Below, one piece after another: positions 12,649 to 25,700 of a DNA stretch of 64,000 nucleotides; position 1 is the stretch's first letter, and every line of letters starts with the position of its first letter. The stretch covers positions 185,206 to 249,205 of the forward strand of contig JASANG010003352.1 in NCBI GenBank assembly GCA_030248215.1, given 5' to 3'. The stretch comes from Enoplolaimus lenunculus. Lineage: Eukaryota > Nematoda > Enoplea > Enoplida > Thoracostomopsidae. The position numbers and the translations under genes were made by a program. Under the pieces are notes generated by a model. That model had not been told where the DNA came from. It did no database searches and worked only from the letters and a program-made list of their open reading frames with translations.

Positions 12649-12712
12649 GACTAAGCGGCGCAGTGGTAACACCGTCTGCCTGACACGCAGAAGGTTGCAG
12701 TTCGAAACCACC
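12649..12712 (+). repeat. tRNA-Val-like fragment (tRNA-derived)
   Basis: A box-like GGCGCAGTGGTAACACCG, an anticodon stem-loop TCTGC/CTGACAC/GCAGA (anticodon GAC) and a B box GCAGTTCGAAACC occur at tRNA spacing. No acceptor stem can be closed, so this is a tRNA-derived repeat or pseudogene. Confidence 0.55.
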
Positions 12713-12899
12713 CGTAAACCGCGTTTCCACTTGCTTAGTTAAAAGGTTTGAAGTCCCGGTTCCTACCTTGATTGACAAACATGGTGGTATACGTGATGTG
12801 CATAGTAACTTACGTATTATGTGCGAAGGCATAGTTTACGCGGTAACGTATCCAATCCACAGATACCGGAATATGAAGTTGTTGCACAATCAATCACAT

Positions 12900-13060
12900 A
12901 ATGCAGTTGTAGCATGATTTGCTCGAGTGCAAGCGGAGGGCCGAGGTTCGATTTCCGACGTGTTCCTTAACTGTGATAAGATGGGTAGACTAGGGTACGA
13001 CGGTTTTTAGTTCTAAGTTCTTACAGCTGAAAATGAGGGGCGTACTTACGAGGTTTCGAT
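12900..13060 (+). repeat. tRNA-derived SINE-like copy 1
   Basis: B box GAGGTTCGATTTCC followed about 60-100 bases later by GACGGTTTTTAGTTCTAA. The same order occurs at 13330-13480, so this is a dispersed tRNA-headed repeat. Confidence 0.5.
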
Positions 13061-13329
13061 CCTATGACTGACTGATCCTCAGTCCAGCTCGCTGCCACAG
13101 AGCCAGGCCGCCTCACAATCAGCTGCTACTTATCTCAGCATTACATTCACATATATCTTATTTCTTCCATAGTTTACTGCTGCTGCATATGCAAGCACTA
13201 CATATGCACCAATGTTTTAACCGATGCGCAGCATCGCATTAGGTTTAACCTGGTGCAAAACTTCGAACAAACAGAGGTCGCGCAGACCGAACATTTCCAA
13301 CAATGCGCATTAGTACCAGAGAAATTTGT

Positions 13330-13480
13330 AACATCGGCCACGTGATGCAATGGGTAGTGCGATTAACTGGCGAGCGATAAATCTGAGGTTCGATTCCCGG
13401 CGTGCTAGGTATATATTCGCAGTACGTAATTCAGGGAAAGGAGTCGTCCCGACCGTATAGTTCTAACACAGAGTACATCA
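13330..13480 (+). repeat. tRNA-derived SINE-like copy 2
   Basis: The head GGCCACGTGATGCAATGGG and GAGGTTCGATTCCCGG resemble a tRNA-Arg, with A and B boxes, but the anticodon arm does not fold. The tail GACCGTATAGTTCTAAC matches copy 1. Confidence 0.55.
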
Positions 13481-14717
13481 ATCTATACCATCTAATGCGC
13501 CTGAGACGAATCCTTCACTACTAAACTCTACACGTGTCTTGAATTTTGCACACTTATATAATTGTATTGTCGTGTACAGCACTCATCGTGAGAACTTTTT
13601 TAACTGTTCAGAAAGTCACAAATCAGCCAAATTCATAACACAAATTTCAAAAAGGTGGCCAGTTTACACTCGATTCAGAAAGTCGAAAAACATAGAAATG
13701 AACCAGTTAATGAATATGTTACACAAAGACACTCGTTCATTGAAGAAAAGCTTTCGCCTAGCTATGTACCTTTTAAATATAAATGTATTTCCGGCAGCTG
13801 AGATGTAACTAAACGAAAATTATAAATTGCAGTAGTAGCTATTCAATGAATTAATGTCTAGTACAGTTTAGCTTTATTATCAAGCTTATTTTCTTCAATT
13901 TTTGTTAAGTTTGAGCCATAATTATGAAATTTTGACATTCAATTGCGTAAGACATGTTCTCAATAATGTAAAATATGCGACCAACCAATTTTTAGATCTG
14001 GCACAACGTACAAAGTGCACAGATTTTAAATTTGATCAACGTCAGATTCCATGCGACATCGTAAAATACTGCGGTAAAGTTAAAACGTTACACCTGTGTT
14101 TGCAAGCCTGGCACGCCAGTCGAAGAGGGTGCGCGTTTGAGCTTTTTGCTGTCCACAATATTTTAGTAGTTAACAGAAAACCCAAACAAAGTTTTACGCT
14201 TCAGCTCCTCGCCTAGGCTCATGCCTTCAGGCTTAATTGACTTAAAGCTGAAGCGTTTAAACTTAGGCTGAGACTTGTAATTAATACGTTTAGGTTTAAG
14301 CATGTGGATAGATTTATGCCTGAGATTTTAGGTTCACGCTTTGCTTGCTGCTTCCGCTGCTGTTTCGAAATATTGAAATGACCGTGCACTATAAACCGGT
14401 AAAGTATGCGGTGCAAGCAGAATCTCTCAGGATAGCTTATTCCTTCGCTTAGCAACGTTGATTAGCAGGTTTTAAACGAAACAGACCACTATTCTGCAAT
14501 TTCATTAATTAGCTGTTCTACAAAGTATGCTTCAACTATATAACTTGCACACACCATGCCACAAGTTTCAAATGACTGCCCACTTAATGTTCGCATAAGA
14601 GTTCTCAATTTGCGAGTAAAACGCAATTTGCATGAAGTGCCGGTCGCAAAAGTTTCATGACTTGCAGATGTTGCAAAACCTCAGTTAAAAAGCATAGCAT
14701 TGTTTCATTTGCTAAAA

Positions 14718-14879
14718 GGCCAATGTAAAGTAGGTACAGGGTCGAAACAGTATTATAAAGTTATTCGTAAGCCTCAGCATAAGCCTAAGCCTAAGCCATG
14801 CAAAATTTAGTCTAAAGCTTAAGCTTATTCTATTCTAGTGCCACAGAAAAACGGTCCGCCCGTGAGCTTTACATGGGCC
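14718..14879 (-). mobile_element. TTAGGC-core TIR element (subfamily A)
   Basis: Starts GGCCAATGTAAAG and ends CTTTACATGGGCC. The core holds CCTAAG repeats, then TAGTCTAAAGCTTAAGCTTA and CTAGTGCCACAGAAAAACG. Flanks share GCTAAAA, consistent with an 8-bp duplication. Confidence 0.8.
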
Positions 14880-14901
14880 GCTAAAATAGACACCGCGTGT
14901 A

Positions 14902-15123
14902 CAGGCCGTGGAAGTCTTGAACAACAAGAAGGCTGGAAACCGCAATCCCATATACCCCACATTTGGGGGGCCCAGCCCTGAAGGAGCCTGCTCGCTAACC
15001 GGTTGAAAGAAAAACCGCCGAAATTTTAAAATGCGTTTGGCTTCTCTCTCGCTTCGCTCACGAGTTTGAGGGCCCCTACCGCGGAGTTTGAGGAAGCCTC
15101 CATCCCTGTCTACTCCGGCACTA
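14902..15123. mobile_element. hAT-like MITE, GGCCGGAGCAG family
   Basis: Contains CTAACCGGTTGAA and AAATGCGTTTGGCT and ends CTACTCCGGCACT, as in the better copies at 26208-26401 and 31506-31667. The left end is decayed. Confidence 0.6.
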
Positions 15124-15649
15124 CAACAAGAGATGAAAGCAAAAAACGTATTGAATGCGATTTATTGTTCTAAAAATGTATTCAAAAACTGGTTAGAATG
15201 CATGCATTTATTTATGCTTTTGGTTAAAGTACGTCTGATGCTGGCTCGAAAATGGCTGCCTTGCAACCTGTGCCTTCAATTGCCATAGAAGCATCAGGAA
15301 CCAGGTCCAGGTATGTAGATATACAGGCCCATCGTATGGGCCTACTTACTCTTTAAACCCGAAGCTTAAACCTAAAGGCCGAAGCCGACGCATAAAAATA
15401 ACCTAATCCTAAACGTAAAGCCGAAAGACTAAAGCTAAGCTTTTCAAACTCAATCAAGTTCGCTATTCTCCCTGGATTTCAGTGGACAGGTCCATTGATT
15501 AACGTATAATTTTGAATAACCGTGCTGGATGCTAAAGGTCAAAAACTTTTCGTGGTTTCTTTAAACCCAGTCTCGTAACACTTAAAATTATATATCCGTT
15601 GCCGAGATGAAATCCTGGCTACGCCCCTGTTCAGCTACTTGACGAATCT

Positions 15650-16030
15650 AAACAACAGACGCGGAAAAGTATTATAATATAAACATATTTCTAAGCCGAA
15701 GCGTAAGCGTAAGCCAAAGCCTAAAATAGCCAAGCGCAAAAAGATTAGTCTGTGAAGCTCACTGTAAATTTCAGTGAGTTAGTTTTAACTCAGAATGAGT
15801 TGAATCCACTTAGATATCTGAAAATTCTGAATTGATCGAACTCACTCTAAGCTAATTAATTAACCCAGACTTAAACCAGCTCAGAGTGAGTTAATGTTTA
15901 CTGTTATTAACTCAGAAATAGCCAGAAATTACCAAGTCTCCATCTACGTTGGTTAATCAACTCATCAGAATTTACAGTGTAAGCTTACTCTTTTCTAGTC
16001 CCACAGAAAAACGTTTCGCATTTCATCTTT
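15650..16030 (-). mobile_element. TTAGGC-core element split by another MITE
   Basis: The left half (CGTAAGCCAAAGCCTAA...AAGATTAGTCTGTGAAGCT) and right half (TAAGCTTACTCTTTTCTAG then CCCACAGAAAAACG) are separated exactly at 15760-15979 by a CACTGTAAATT element. The insertion is therefore younger than this copy. Confidence 0.7.
15760..15979. mobile_element. CACTGTAAATT-TIR MITE
   Basis: Starts CACTGTAAATTTCAGTGAG and ends GAATTTACAGTG. The interior alternates AACTCA and TGAGTT, so it can fold on itself. Same family as 18766-19016, 33856-34010 and 38088-38343. Confidence 0.75.
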
Positions 16031-16375
16031 CCAGCTACTTTTATATGAGGATTCTAAAATTGTGGCTGTATAAATTGCACGCGTCAATTTTTGCAGCCAG
16101 AACTTGCATACTGTAACTTTTGTTCCCAAACCCTATTAGAAACATGTTGGTGTTAAATTTGCATTGCAAGTTCTCGCTGCAAAAACTTGCAAATGCGCAG
16201 AGGGCAGCTGCAAGTTTTTGAAGCAAAAACTTAAACTTGCAAGCTGCAGCGGCGAGCGCTCGCTACAGAACCTGCAAGTGTAAATGGAACTTTAAGCTTT
16301 ATCGATTTAGGTTCCGTCTTGTTCTAACCGTTGATGCTAAATGTGTAGACTTTGACTCAGGAATGCGCTAAAGTC

Positions 16376-16521
16376 TACGCTGCAAAAAAAATGGTGAGTC
16401 GACTCAATGAGTCGCTCCGTGAGTCGAATTTGACTCTGACGGAGTCGAATTTGACTCTGTTTGTGTAGTCCAGAAAATCCCATTTTGGATAAAGTCAATT
16501 TGACTCACTTGCAGCGTAGTG
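16376..16521. mobile_element. GAGTCAAATTGACTC foldback MITE, short copy
   Basis: GCTGCAAAAAAAATGGTGAGTC pairs with GACTCACTTGCAGC, and GAGTCGAATTTGACTC palindromes fill the interior. It lies about 108 bases upstream of the proposed NEK9 start codon, in the likely promoter or 5' UTR. Confidence 0.7.
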
Positions 16522-16628
16522 TGACGCCCCTATAAATAACACCGGCCGTCTATTATAATTTCAGACTCCCAAGCCAAAACCTAACTTTGCAGTCAGCAAC
16601 AGAACCTCGAGTATCGAAGCAATCACTG

Positions 16629-16767
16629 ATGATCTCAGATCGTTCAGCTCCCCCGAGTTCACCAGCCCCATCGGCAGCAATAAGCACAATGAGCACTGCT
16701 GCAACCCCTGTGTCAAAGCTCCAACTGTCTACTGCTGGATATGAAAAGATACGCGTTGTTGGAAAAG
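16629..16767 (+). CDS. NEK9: NEK9 exon 1 (start to Gly-rich loop)
   Basis: The first in-frame ATG after a possible acceptor (CTAACTTTGCAG at 16591) is 16629. The exon encodes a Ser/Pro/Ala-rich N-terminus and YEKIRVVGK, the start of the kinase. The donor is GTGAGA. An untranslated upstream exon is possible. Confidence 0.78.
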
Positions 16768-19700
16768 GTGAGACATTAACGGTGTAAACGCTGGTGGGTA
16801 GGGTCCAGAAATTTTGGTAATAATAATAGTTTTCGACATTTGAAAATTGACAACACGGCAGACGTTTGGTTTCAAATTTTTCCTAAGCCTAAACCAAGCA
16901 AAAAAATTAGTCTAAAGCTTAAGCTTTAACTTTTTTCTAGTCCCACAGAAAAACGATCCACTCCTGATCTTTACATGGGCCGCTTTTAGTAAATTCTTCA
17001 ACTTTAGTAACTGCTTGAGTATTAAACTATTTCTTCACCTTTTCTCGCGTACAGTATCAGGTCAATGTAAAGAACAGGGGCAGAACAGTATTATGAGCAC
17101 ATTCCTAAGCCTAAGACTAAACGAAAGAATGAGCATATTCTTAAGCCTATGCCTAAGCATAAGCCTAAGCCAAGCAAAAAATTAGTCTAAAGCTTTAGCT
17201 TATTCTATTCTAGTCCCACAGAAAACCGTTCCGCCCTGTTCTTTCGGCCCAGTATCCTATATGTAACACTCCTTTGAAACGAAATACTATACACTGCACA
17301 GTGTGTGAGTGTAGCGCTTCAGCGCATTACAAATTTTCCACAAGATATGAATGAGATGCCTTCCTAGCTCGAGCATCGAGTTCGCTGTAATTGACGGCTG
17401 ATGCTAAACGCTTCCCTCCCCCAATGACCCGAGTTCGATTCCTAAATTGAAAAATAGATTTCAGTAGAAATTTTATACAAATTCATGCGGAAAAAGAATA
17501 TGCTAAAAATTATTACAATTGTTGTCTTGAAACTTTAAGTCATAAAACGTAGTCACAACTTTGAGTTCCAACGACTTAAAATGATGTCATGTTTGTATCG
17601 TCTAATCGAACCAATGTTTGTTTTTTCAATTTTTGGACCATCATAAACAGGCTGTATTAAGCGGATAGTAAAAATAAACGGAAACGGATACCGATTTTTA
17701 CCGGAATAAGATATGTGGTTACACCCTTGCAACATAATCATGTCGCCTTCTTCATATTTTGTTGCGAAATTTTAAATACTTTTTTATTTTATTTATTTAA
17801 GTAAAATATTTATTTTTATTTGTTTAAGAATTATATTTATTTATTTTATTTATTTATTTAAGTAATAAATTTATTTATTTTACTTATTTAGTTAAGTAAT
17901 AAATATATATATATATATATTGTTTATTTATTTAAATATTTATTTTATTTATTATTTCATTTCAGGCGCATATGGTGCCGCTGTTTTATATCGTAGAAGA
18001 CATGATGATTCACTTGTGATTCTGAAACAAATTAATATCCACGAGCTGACATCGCAGGAGCGATTGTTAGCATTGAACGAGGTAAAACAGTCAGTGTTGG
18101 ATTTTTAGCAAAATTTTAAAAATCATTCAAAATTAAAGTTCCAAATAAATTTAGTAACTTTTTTCAACAATTTTCGCCACCCACAGAAAATTTTTAACCT
18201 TGCTTGTCAAATCTTCGATAACCCTTGTATGTTCCTCCTGAAAATGCTTCAGCCCACCCTAGCAAGGTGAGCTGGCTACGCACCTGGTGTAACTTTCTGA
18301 CTTCAGTTTGAATATTGCATAGGCAGGCGATAAAAACCAATTATTTGATGATTAATTAAAATTTTACGAAAGCGCTATTGATCATTAAAGTGGCTCATGT
18401 AAAAATCAGGGGCAAAACGTTTTTCTGTGGGACTAGAAACGAGTATGCTTACGAATTTATCGTAATTGTAACTGTTTCAGGTCGCTGTGCTGTCAAAACT
18501 AAATCATCCAAACATTGTTTGTTACTACGACAGCTTTGAAGAAGACGGTATTTTGATGATTGAAATGGAATACGCAGACGGAGGGTAAGCATTCGTTTAA
18601 TGGACTCATGTAAACATCAGGGGCGGAACGTTTTTCTGCGGGACTGTAATTGAGTTACCTTAAGCTTGAGACATTCAGTCCTGCAAACAAGCATTTAGAG
18701 GGTGCATTATTTCCTGACGGGGCAATTAAAATTTTACTAACATACACTCGTACAAATATTCACCACACTGTAAATTTAAGTGAGTTGATTTTAACTCAGA
18801 ATGATTTAAATCACTCAATCTGAGTTAGGACTATCAGCACTCACAATCTGAGTTGATTCAACACATTCTGATTTAATTAATCAACTCACCGGGAGTCAAC
18901 TCAACTCACATAGAAAATCAACTCAACTCAACGTGAGTTAAAGTTTACTGTTATTAACTCAGAAATAACTCACTTTCCGTCTGAGTTGATTAATTAACTT
19001 ACTGGGATTTACAGTGCAGGCTTTGTAAAATTTTAAAGAAAAATGTCGGATGCACCGAAATTTTTAAGAGTTTAGTTGAATTGCGTTAATAATTTTGTTT
19101 TCATTTCAAACCACTGCAACATTTCTGTAGTAAAAAATTGCGAGATATATATATATACATTGTTTATATCGAATTTTGAGTGTTAATCTAAACCGAATTT
19201 CCGGTTTTTCTGTAACGGAAATGAAAAAGGATACCAATTTTTACTGGAAACAGATATCCGGTTTACATCCTGATATATTTCTCAACAAAGCTGAAATGCC
19301 TGCGATATGTAATTTGACAATTGACGCAATCGATTTTGTGTCGTAGAATTATTCGTAATCAGGCGCAGTAGAGACTTCTTCTTAGGTAGGTTTTGTATTG
19401 CATCTATTATGGGGCCCATGTATAGAACAGGACCGGATCGTTTTTCAGCGGGACTGCAATAAAGTAAGCTTCAATTTTAGACTATTTTTTGCTTAGGCTT
19501 AGGCTTACGCTTAGGTGTAGGCTCATTCTTAACGCTTAGACTTAGGCTTTATAGGCTAAGGCTTAGAAACATGCTTATACTACTGTTACGGCCTTGTTCT
19601 ATACATTGGCCTATTATGGTATCGGGTTTCAGTACTCTGTCACAGTACATTTCAAAACGTGATAGGCCACTGGACGAAAAAGAAATTTTGGCAATGTTTC

Positions 19701-22700
19701 AAGAAATGGTCAGCGCAGTCCATTATCTCCACGACAATCATATACTTCACAGGTATGGGACAAACGAATTCAAGGTGAAATTAATGATACTAACTGAGAA
19801 TTTTTCCATTAAAAATACTAGTCAACATGGTTGCAAATGTGCAATCCTAAAACATGTCTCCAGGACTTTATAGTTTTTGGTTTCTGTATAGAGTTGCTGA
19901 ACTTTTTGTTTACATTTCGGTTCACTGAATAATTCTTCTGATTTACATATATATTGTCTCTTGTTTTTATTTATAAAACATTCATTACCGCAAATGGAAC
20001 GCTGCCCAAAATACACATGAAGGGCATTCCAGCTTTAATAATACAGATTTTAAAATCTTTAACGCTGCGAGCGCCTGGAATTTTCCGTATAACTTCTTGT
20101 TCATACAGCTTTCAAAGTCGCCAAATGTAAGCTGTACTATTAATAATATATCTAATGATAGATGCTACACATATTTGAGAATAGTATCCGTGGTATTGTG
20201 AACAGTTTAAATTTAATTTGTGAGTCAAATTTGCTTTTCAGGGATCTAAAAACAGCGAACGTATTTTTGATGAAGGATGGAATGGTAAAAATTGGCGATT
20301 TTGGCATCAGTAAAATGATGGGAACGTTTACGAAAAACAAAGGAGCCAATACAGTCCTTGGGACTCCGTACTACATTAGCCCGGAAATGGTACGCAGGAA
20401 CCAGCAGCGGTAAACTTTTGCCAACTTTTACGAAGATTTTCAATAACGGATAACAAGATCGCAGAGCGCAGTAGCGAATAGTTTAAGTTATGTAGCATAA
20501 AAATGAAATTGTATATTGCGTTAAATTGTTCTTGAATCCAAAATTTGATTTATTTTGCTGTAAATTTTAAAAAAATGTACTCAAAATTCGACCAAAAGAC
20601 ATATTTTTGGCTAAAAATATACTTCGTAGTGCCAAAATCAAACGGTTTAAGTTATTTAGCATAAAAATGAAATTGTATATTGCATTAAATTGTTTTTAAA
20701 TCCAAATTTTGGTTTATTTTGCTGTAAATTTTAAAAAAATTTACTCAAAATTCGACCAAGACATATTTTTGGCTAAAAATAAAATATTTGCTAGCGTGAT
20801 ATTATTATCATTATTTCTACATATTTTTTCTCAGTGCGAAGGTAAAACATACAACGAAAAGTCTGATATTTGGGCGCTTGGTTGTATTTTGTACGAAATG
20901 GCCTGCTTACAACGGACATTCGAAGGATCAAATTTACCTGCACTTGTTAATAAAATAATGAAGGTAAATATTTCTTTATTTCTGTCATCGTAGACTTTCA
21001 AACTAAATACATAGCTATTAAATTTAAATGATCAGCCAATGAAAACTATGCGAGTCTACTAAAGAAAGAGCCTAAACCTAGCCTATTCGCCGTAAGCGCA
21101 AACCTCGAAACCTAACCTAAACGTTAGCCTAATTTTAAGCAAAAAATTTGCAGTTTCTAAGTCTTTCGTTCTCCTGACGCCAGTTGAACATTGCCTTATA
21201 TCGGGTATTTAAAATTAGGCTTATTTTTAGGCTTAGTTGGCATGACCATTTCATATTTAGCTTAAGCCCAATGAGGTTTTCAGGTTCCACCGAAAATAAT
21301 GTTTACCCCAGGCTCACGAAAATTTACAATTTTCGTCTGTTAACCGTGAGGATATTGAAAATTCAAACTATATTAAATCCGGCTATAATTTTATGAAACA
21401 ATGGCACGATTTCTGAAATGTTACTTAAGTATTCACTTATAGGTGATGCTTAAGTAATTAATACTTAAGTTGCCGACTTAAGTAAATACTTAATTTTTTG
21501 AACAAAAACAAATAAATGCCAAAGTTGAACCAGTGTCATAACTCGGAAGCTTTAATTTTGCTTTATATTAAGACGCACGATCAGTCCACAATTTCAGTTA
21601 TACACCATAGTTAATACACCTAGTGTGTAGCACATCAAAATTGGTCAGTGATTTTACCCTTTCTCACATGAATATTTTCTATTTTCCCTGAGGCTACTTT
21701 TATGCTAGGATTCGAACTCCAGTGACTGGATTGGGAGGCGTATACCATCACCACTCAGCTATAGGAGCTTGACGGTCGAGCCAGAGGGGGCTCTCACGTC
21801 CTGCGGTGATTAATTACTATGTATAGGTGTAGTAATTGTTAAACACGGTACGATATATACTATTTAACGTATATACACTGCGCTGAGTTGCCTACAGGCC
21901 ACTCAATGTGAGAAGGGGTTAAGTATTTACTTAACTTAAGTACGCTTTTAGAAACAATAAATTGGCTAAGTAAATGCTTAGCACTCACTTAAGTACTAAA
22001 TTGTACTTGATTAGGGTGTCGGAAACCCGGCCATTATTTTTTCACCCAATTTTTACTTTATCTGTGGGGTTTTAGGGTCAATATGACCAAGTGAAAGGCA
22101 GCTATTCAACGGAATTTAAAGCGATGATCAAAGATATGCTTCATAGACAGCCGGATTGCAGGCCGTCGGCGGCAGATTTGTTGTATAACAGGTTACCAAT
22201 GGTAAGATTGTGACGTGCAGAAAATCTGAAGAAACCGTAGACAAATTTTAAGGTTATCCCGTAAATTTAACGGCGAACCAATGAAGCTGATATTGTTTCT
22301 GGTTAAAGATCCGAAGATATTTGAATAGAGGCGGACACTGAACAGGGGCGTCCGCAGAAAATTATGATTGGGGGGCACCGAATAATCTTGGGGCACCCCT
22401 ACAATTGCAACTCAAGATTGTTTATTTTTAGACCGAGTCAATTTGGAGTTCAATAGTCAAATTTGGGGGGCATGGCCCTAATGCCCCCATGGGGACGGCC
22501 GTGACTTTGAAATAAGGTTTAAGCTGAATTTTAAAACTTAAATACGTTTAGGCAACGAAAGAAACTTAAAGGCAACGGCTGAGTTTTTGAAATCCTATAC
22601 TTAGGTACAACTTAGTTTACTATGTGCTAAGTAATTACTTAACCATTTTGTCCTTTTTAAAAAGCGTACTTAAATTAAGTAAATACTTAAGTAGCTGCTT

Positions 22701-25700
22701 AAATTTGATATATTACAGTTTAATAGTTCAGGCATACTAACCTTGGTCTAATTAAAATTGTAGACTCGTGGTGTCTTTTTAGTATATAGCAAAACTATAA
22801 CGGTATGACAATATGGCTCATATTTGGCGTTTGCTTGTTGTTGCTCAAAAATTTAAGTACTTAATAATTATAAGTCGGCGACTTGAATAATTACTTAAGC
22901 ATAAAACTTAAATAAATACCTAAGTAAGATCTCTGAAACCCAGCCATTAAAAGAGTTTGCTAACGAAGAACTTATTTTTATTTTTAGAAAAAATGTATAA
23001 CATTACACACGAAACCACAAATACTTAATATTTTTGATTTCTTTGCGAATTTTTTTTGCTGTGGGGTCATCTATCATTATTCTTGCGGAAGACATAATCC
23101 CAGTTTACGGATCCGAAAATTTTTGACTATGGACCTCGACGAAAGTCAGAAAAGCTCGCAACCGAAGCGATCGAGAAGCCAAACGCAATTTTAGTGTTCA
23201 AACTTGACACGCAATTTTTGCGCCGATCCGTGCTATAAAGGGCATCTACACTGCAAAAAATGGGGAGTCAAATTGACTCTCTCGGAAATAGGCTTTTCCT
23301 GACTACACAAACTGAGTCAAATACGACTCCACTAGAGTCAAATTCGATTCACTATGTCGCCCGTTTGACTCTGGCGGAGTCGAATTTGACTCAGTTTGTG
23401 TAGTCCGAAAAAGCCTATTTCCGAGAGAGTCAATTTGACTCACCATTTTTTGCAGTGTATTCAAAGAGGCTTGTTCCACTACCTTGGATTTGTCTTTGGA
23501 TAATTTCAGTTGCTGTCCCGGTACGCGACCCGATCACCTCCGTATCGCTACGATTTTGATGACGACGCAACCAGTTGTGGTGGGGCAATCTCGTCGACTG
23601 ATGACAGCGGCTACAATACTTCCAAACGTCGACGGTTCAAACGGGTTCGTTCTGTGTTGTATGCGTTCAATCCGGTATCGTTGAAGCTGCAACCGATTGA
23701 TTTACCGGTCAAAGTTCATATTAAACAGGTGGGCTTGTGATTACTTTAATCAAGAGTTGATGACCACTCTTTATAACAAGAGTGTGCAACTGGGTACATT
23801 CTGTGTATTAAAATGTACCCGGCACGCGTTTCATTTTTGTTCGACCCCCCTCAATCAGGGGGTTTAAGCAAGAGATTAAGTATGCTTGAGTACACCTACC
23901 CCACCTTAAACTAGGGGTGGGTTACAATTTGCTCCTAGCATTACTACGTTATAAAACTGCATACAGATCCCGCCTAAACAAGGGGGGTAGGCAAAAAACG
24001 CAACGCGTGCCGGGTACATTCTTTAATACACAAAATGTACCCAGTTGCACACTCTTGTTTATAAAGAGTGATCATCCACTCTTGCTTTAATTTACTATTT
24101 TGCCCCCGTTCGCAAGCATAAAAAGCGGAAACCTTGAATGAATTTTAGAAATTTTGTCAAAATAATACGAAATATTAAAAGCCTTGGCCAATGTCTGGAA
24201 CAGGGCCGAACTACCTGTAGTATAAGCATATTCCTATGTCTAAGCCTAAGCCTAAAGTGTAAGACTGAGCTTATACCCAAGCCTAAGCCTGAGCAAAAAT
24301 ATATATTTAATATTATGTTTACTATATGACAGTCCCGCAGAAAAACGTTCCGCGACTGATCTTTACATGGGCCAAAGGTTTCACACAAACAGCATCTTTC
24401 AAAAATTTTTTTGAAAATTGATAAACTGTAAAATGAATCGCTTGCGTATCAAAACGCTGTCGTAAATGTAAACTGGGTTTAAAGTTTATAGACATTTTTC
24501 AAAACGATTTTTAAAATAAATGCATTCGTCAAAAACCGTAAACTCCTCTAAAACTTTTGGTTTATATTCTCAAATGTGTATAGCACCCATCACCAGGTAG
24601 CGACAGATTTTCAGTTGTCAGGTTTTCAAACAACCGAAGGAAACGCAGTTGAATCCGCGTCCGGGTGTACATCCTGTTATTTCTCCCGTTACAGTACCGG
24701 GTCCATAAATTGATTGGAAAAATTAAAAGAGTCCGAATTTGGATCCGCCTTTTGATTTTGAAAAATTCCGTTCAGATTCTGGTTTTGCAATCCGGTTTGT
24801 CACAACTTTATACACTTGATATGATCGACACTTGTGGTAGCATTTTCAGGTATCAGTAAGCGCAACTCATCAGCTTGCAGTCACTTCAGAACGGTTGGTG
24901 TACGCTTGGGGTTCGAACGATTACGGACAACTTGGTGTTGGAGACACGTTGAGTAGAGATTCGCCAATACTCGTTGAAAATTTAACTGGAAAATCAATTG
25001 CTCGCATTGCAGCAGGTTAGTTCCAGGGTCGTAAAGTCTTCTGGCTTCCTAACGGATTCAGTAAAGGGTGACGCTGTAGATTTGATGACGTCCAGCGAAG
25101 TTCGTCACCGCGTCAGTTGTTGAAATTACGTCTCATTTGAAATTGAAAATATTCATGTGAGAAAGGGTTAATGGAAAAATTTTCGTCCGACACCGTACGC
25201 CGCTATCCGTTACCGTACGACATCGCACGTGTATTGACGTATAGCACAACATATCAATTTGTAAATAAAAACAATTTTTTGGCATGCGGCACAGTTCGGC
25301 ACTAGACGGCGTCAGACGACAAGTACAGCACCCACCCTAATATTTTAGTCGTTTTTGGCGATGATTCTGTAAGACTAAACCCCATCTGTAGTGATAGCTG
25401 TCCAAACAAACGGCATAAATTCAAGTCTTAGATGTGTGATGAATTTGGTTAGCTAAGCTTAATTCACTGGTTCAAAAGTTACAAAATCTACCAGAGACCT
25501 GTACTATACACAATTGACAATATTGGCCTTAGTCTTTCCTTTCTTAAAATGGAACCTTATGCCAATCGCGTACGCCAGAGGGTTGATTGAAAATATACCT
25601 GCCCGAAGTTTATGGCAGACAAGTAAATGCACTTAATTGTAACTAAGCCTAGAAGTATAAGCAAAAAATTAGTCTAAAGCTTTTTATTACTCTATTGCAG

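Larger units (their letters stand above)
12519..16628. other. Head-to-head intergenic region between the BTB-ZF gene and NEK9
   Basis: The two genes are transcribed away from each other, so both promoters and first untranslated exons must lie here. No TATA box or CpG island is convincing by eye. The region contains tRNA-derived repeats (12.6-13.5 kb), degenerate TTAGGC fragments near 14.2-14.4 kb and the MITEs listed separately. CTTGCAAG-type inverted repeats lie at 16050-16280. I see no supported gene. Confidence 0.7.

Noticed and set aside
12649-13480. Functional tRNA genes
   Set aside because: A and B boxes are present but acceptor stems and at least one anticodon arm do not fold; treated as tRNA-derived repeats.
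13902-14216. 104-codon open frame in the intergenic region
   Set aside because: No recognisable domain, AT-rich like its surroundings, and no splice or promoter support.
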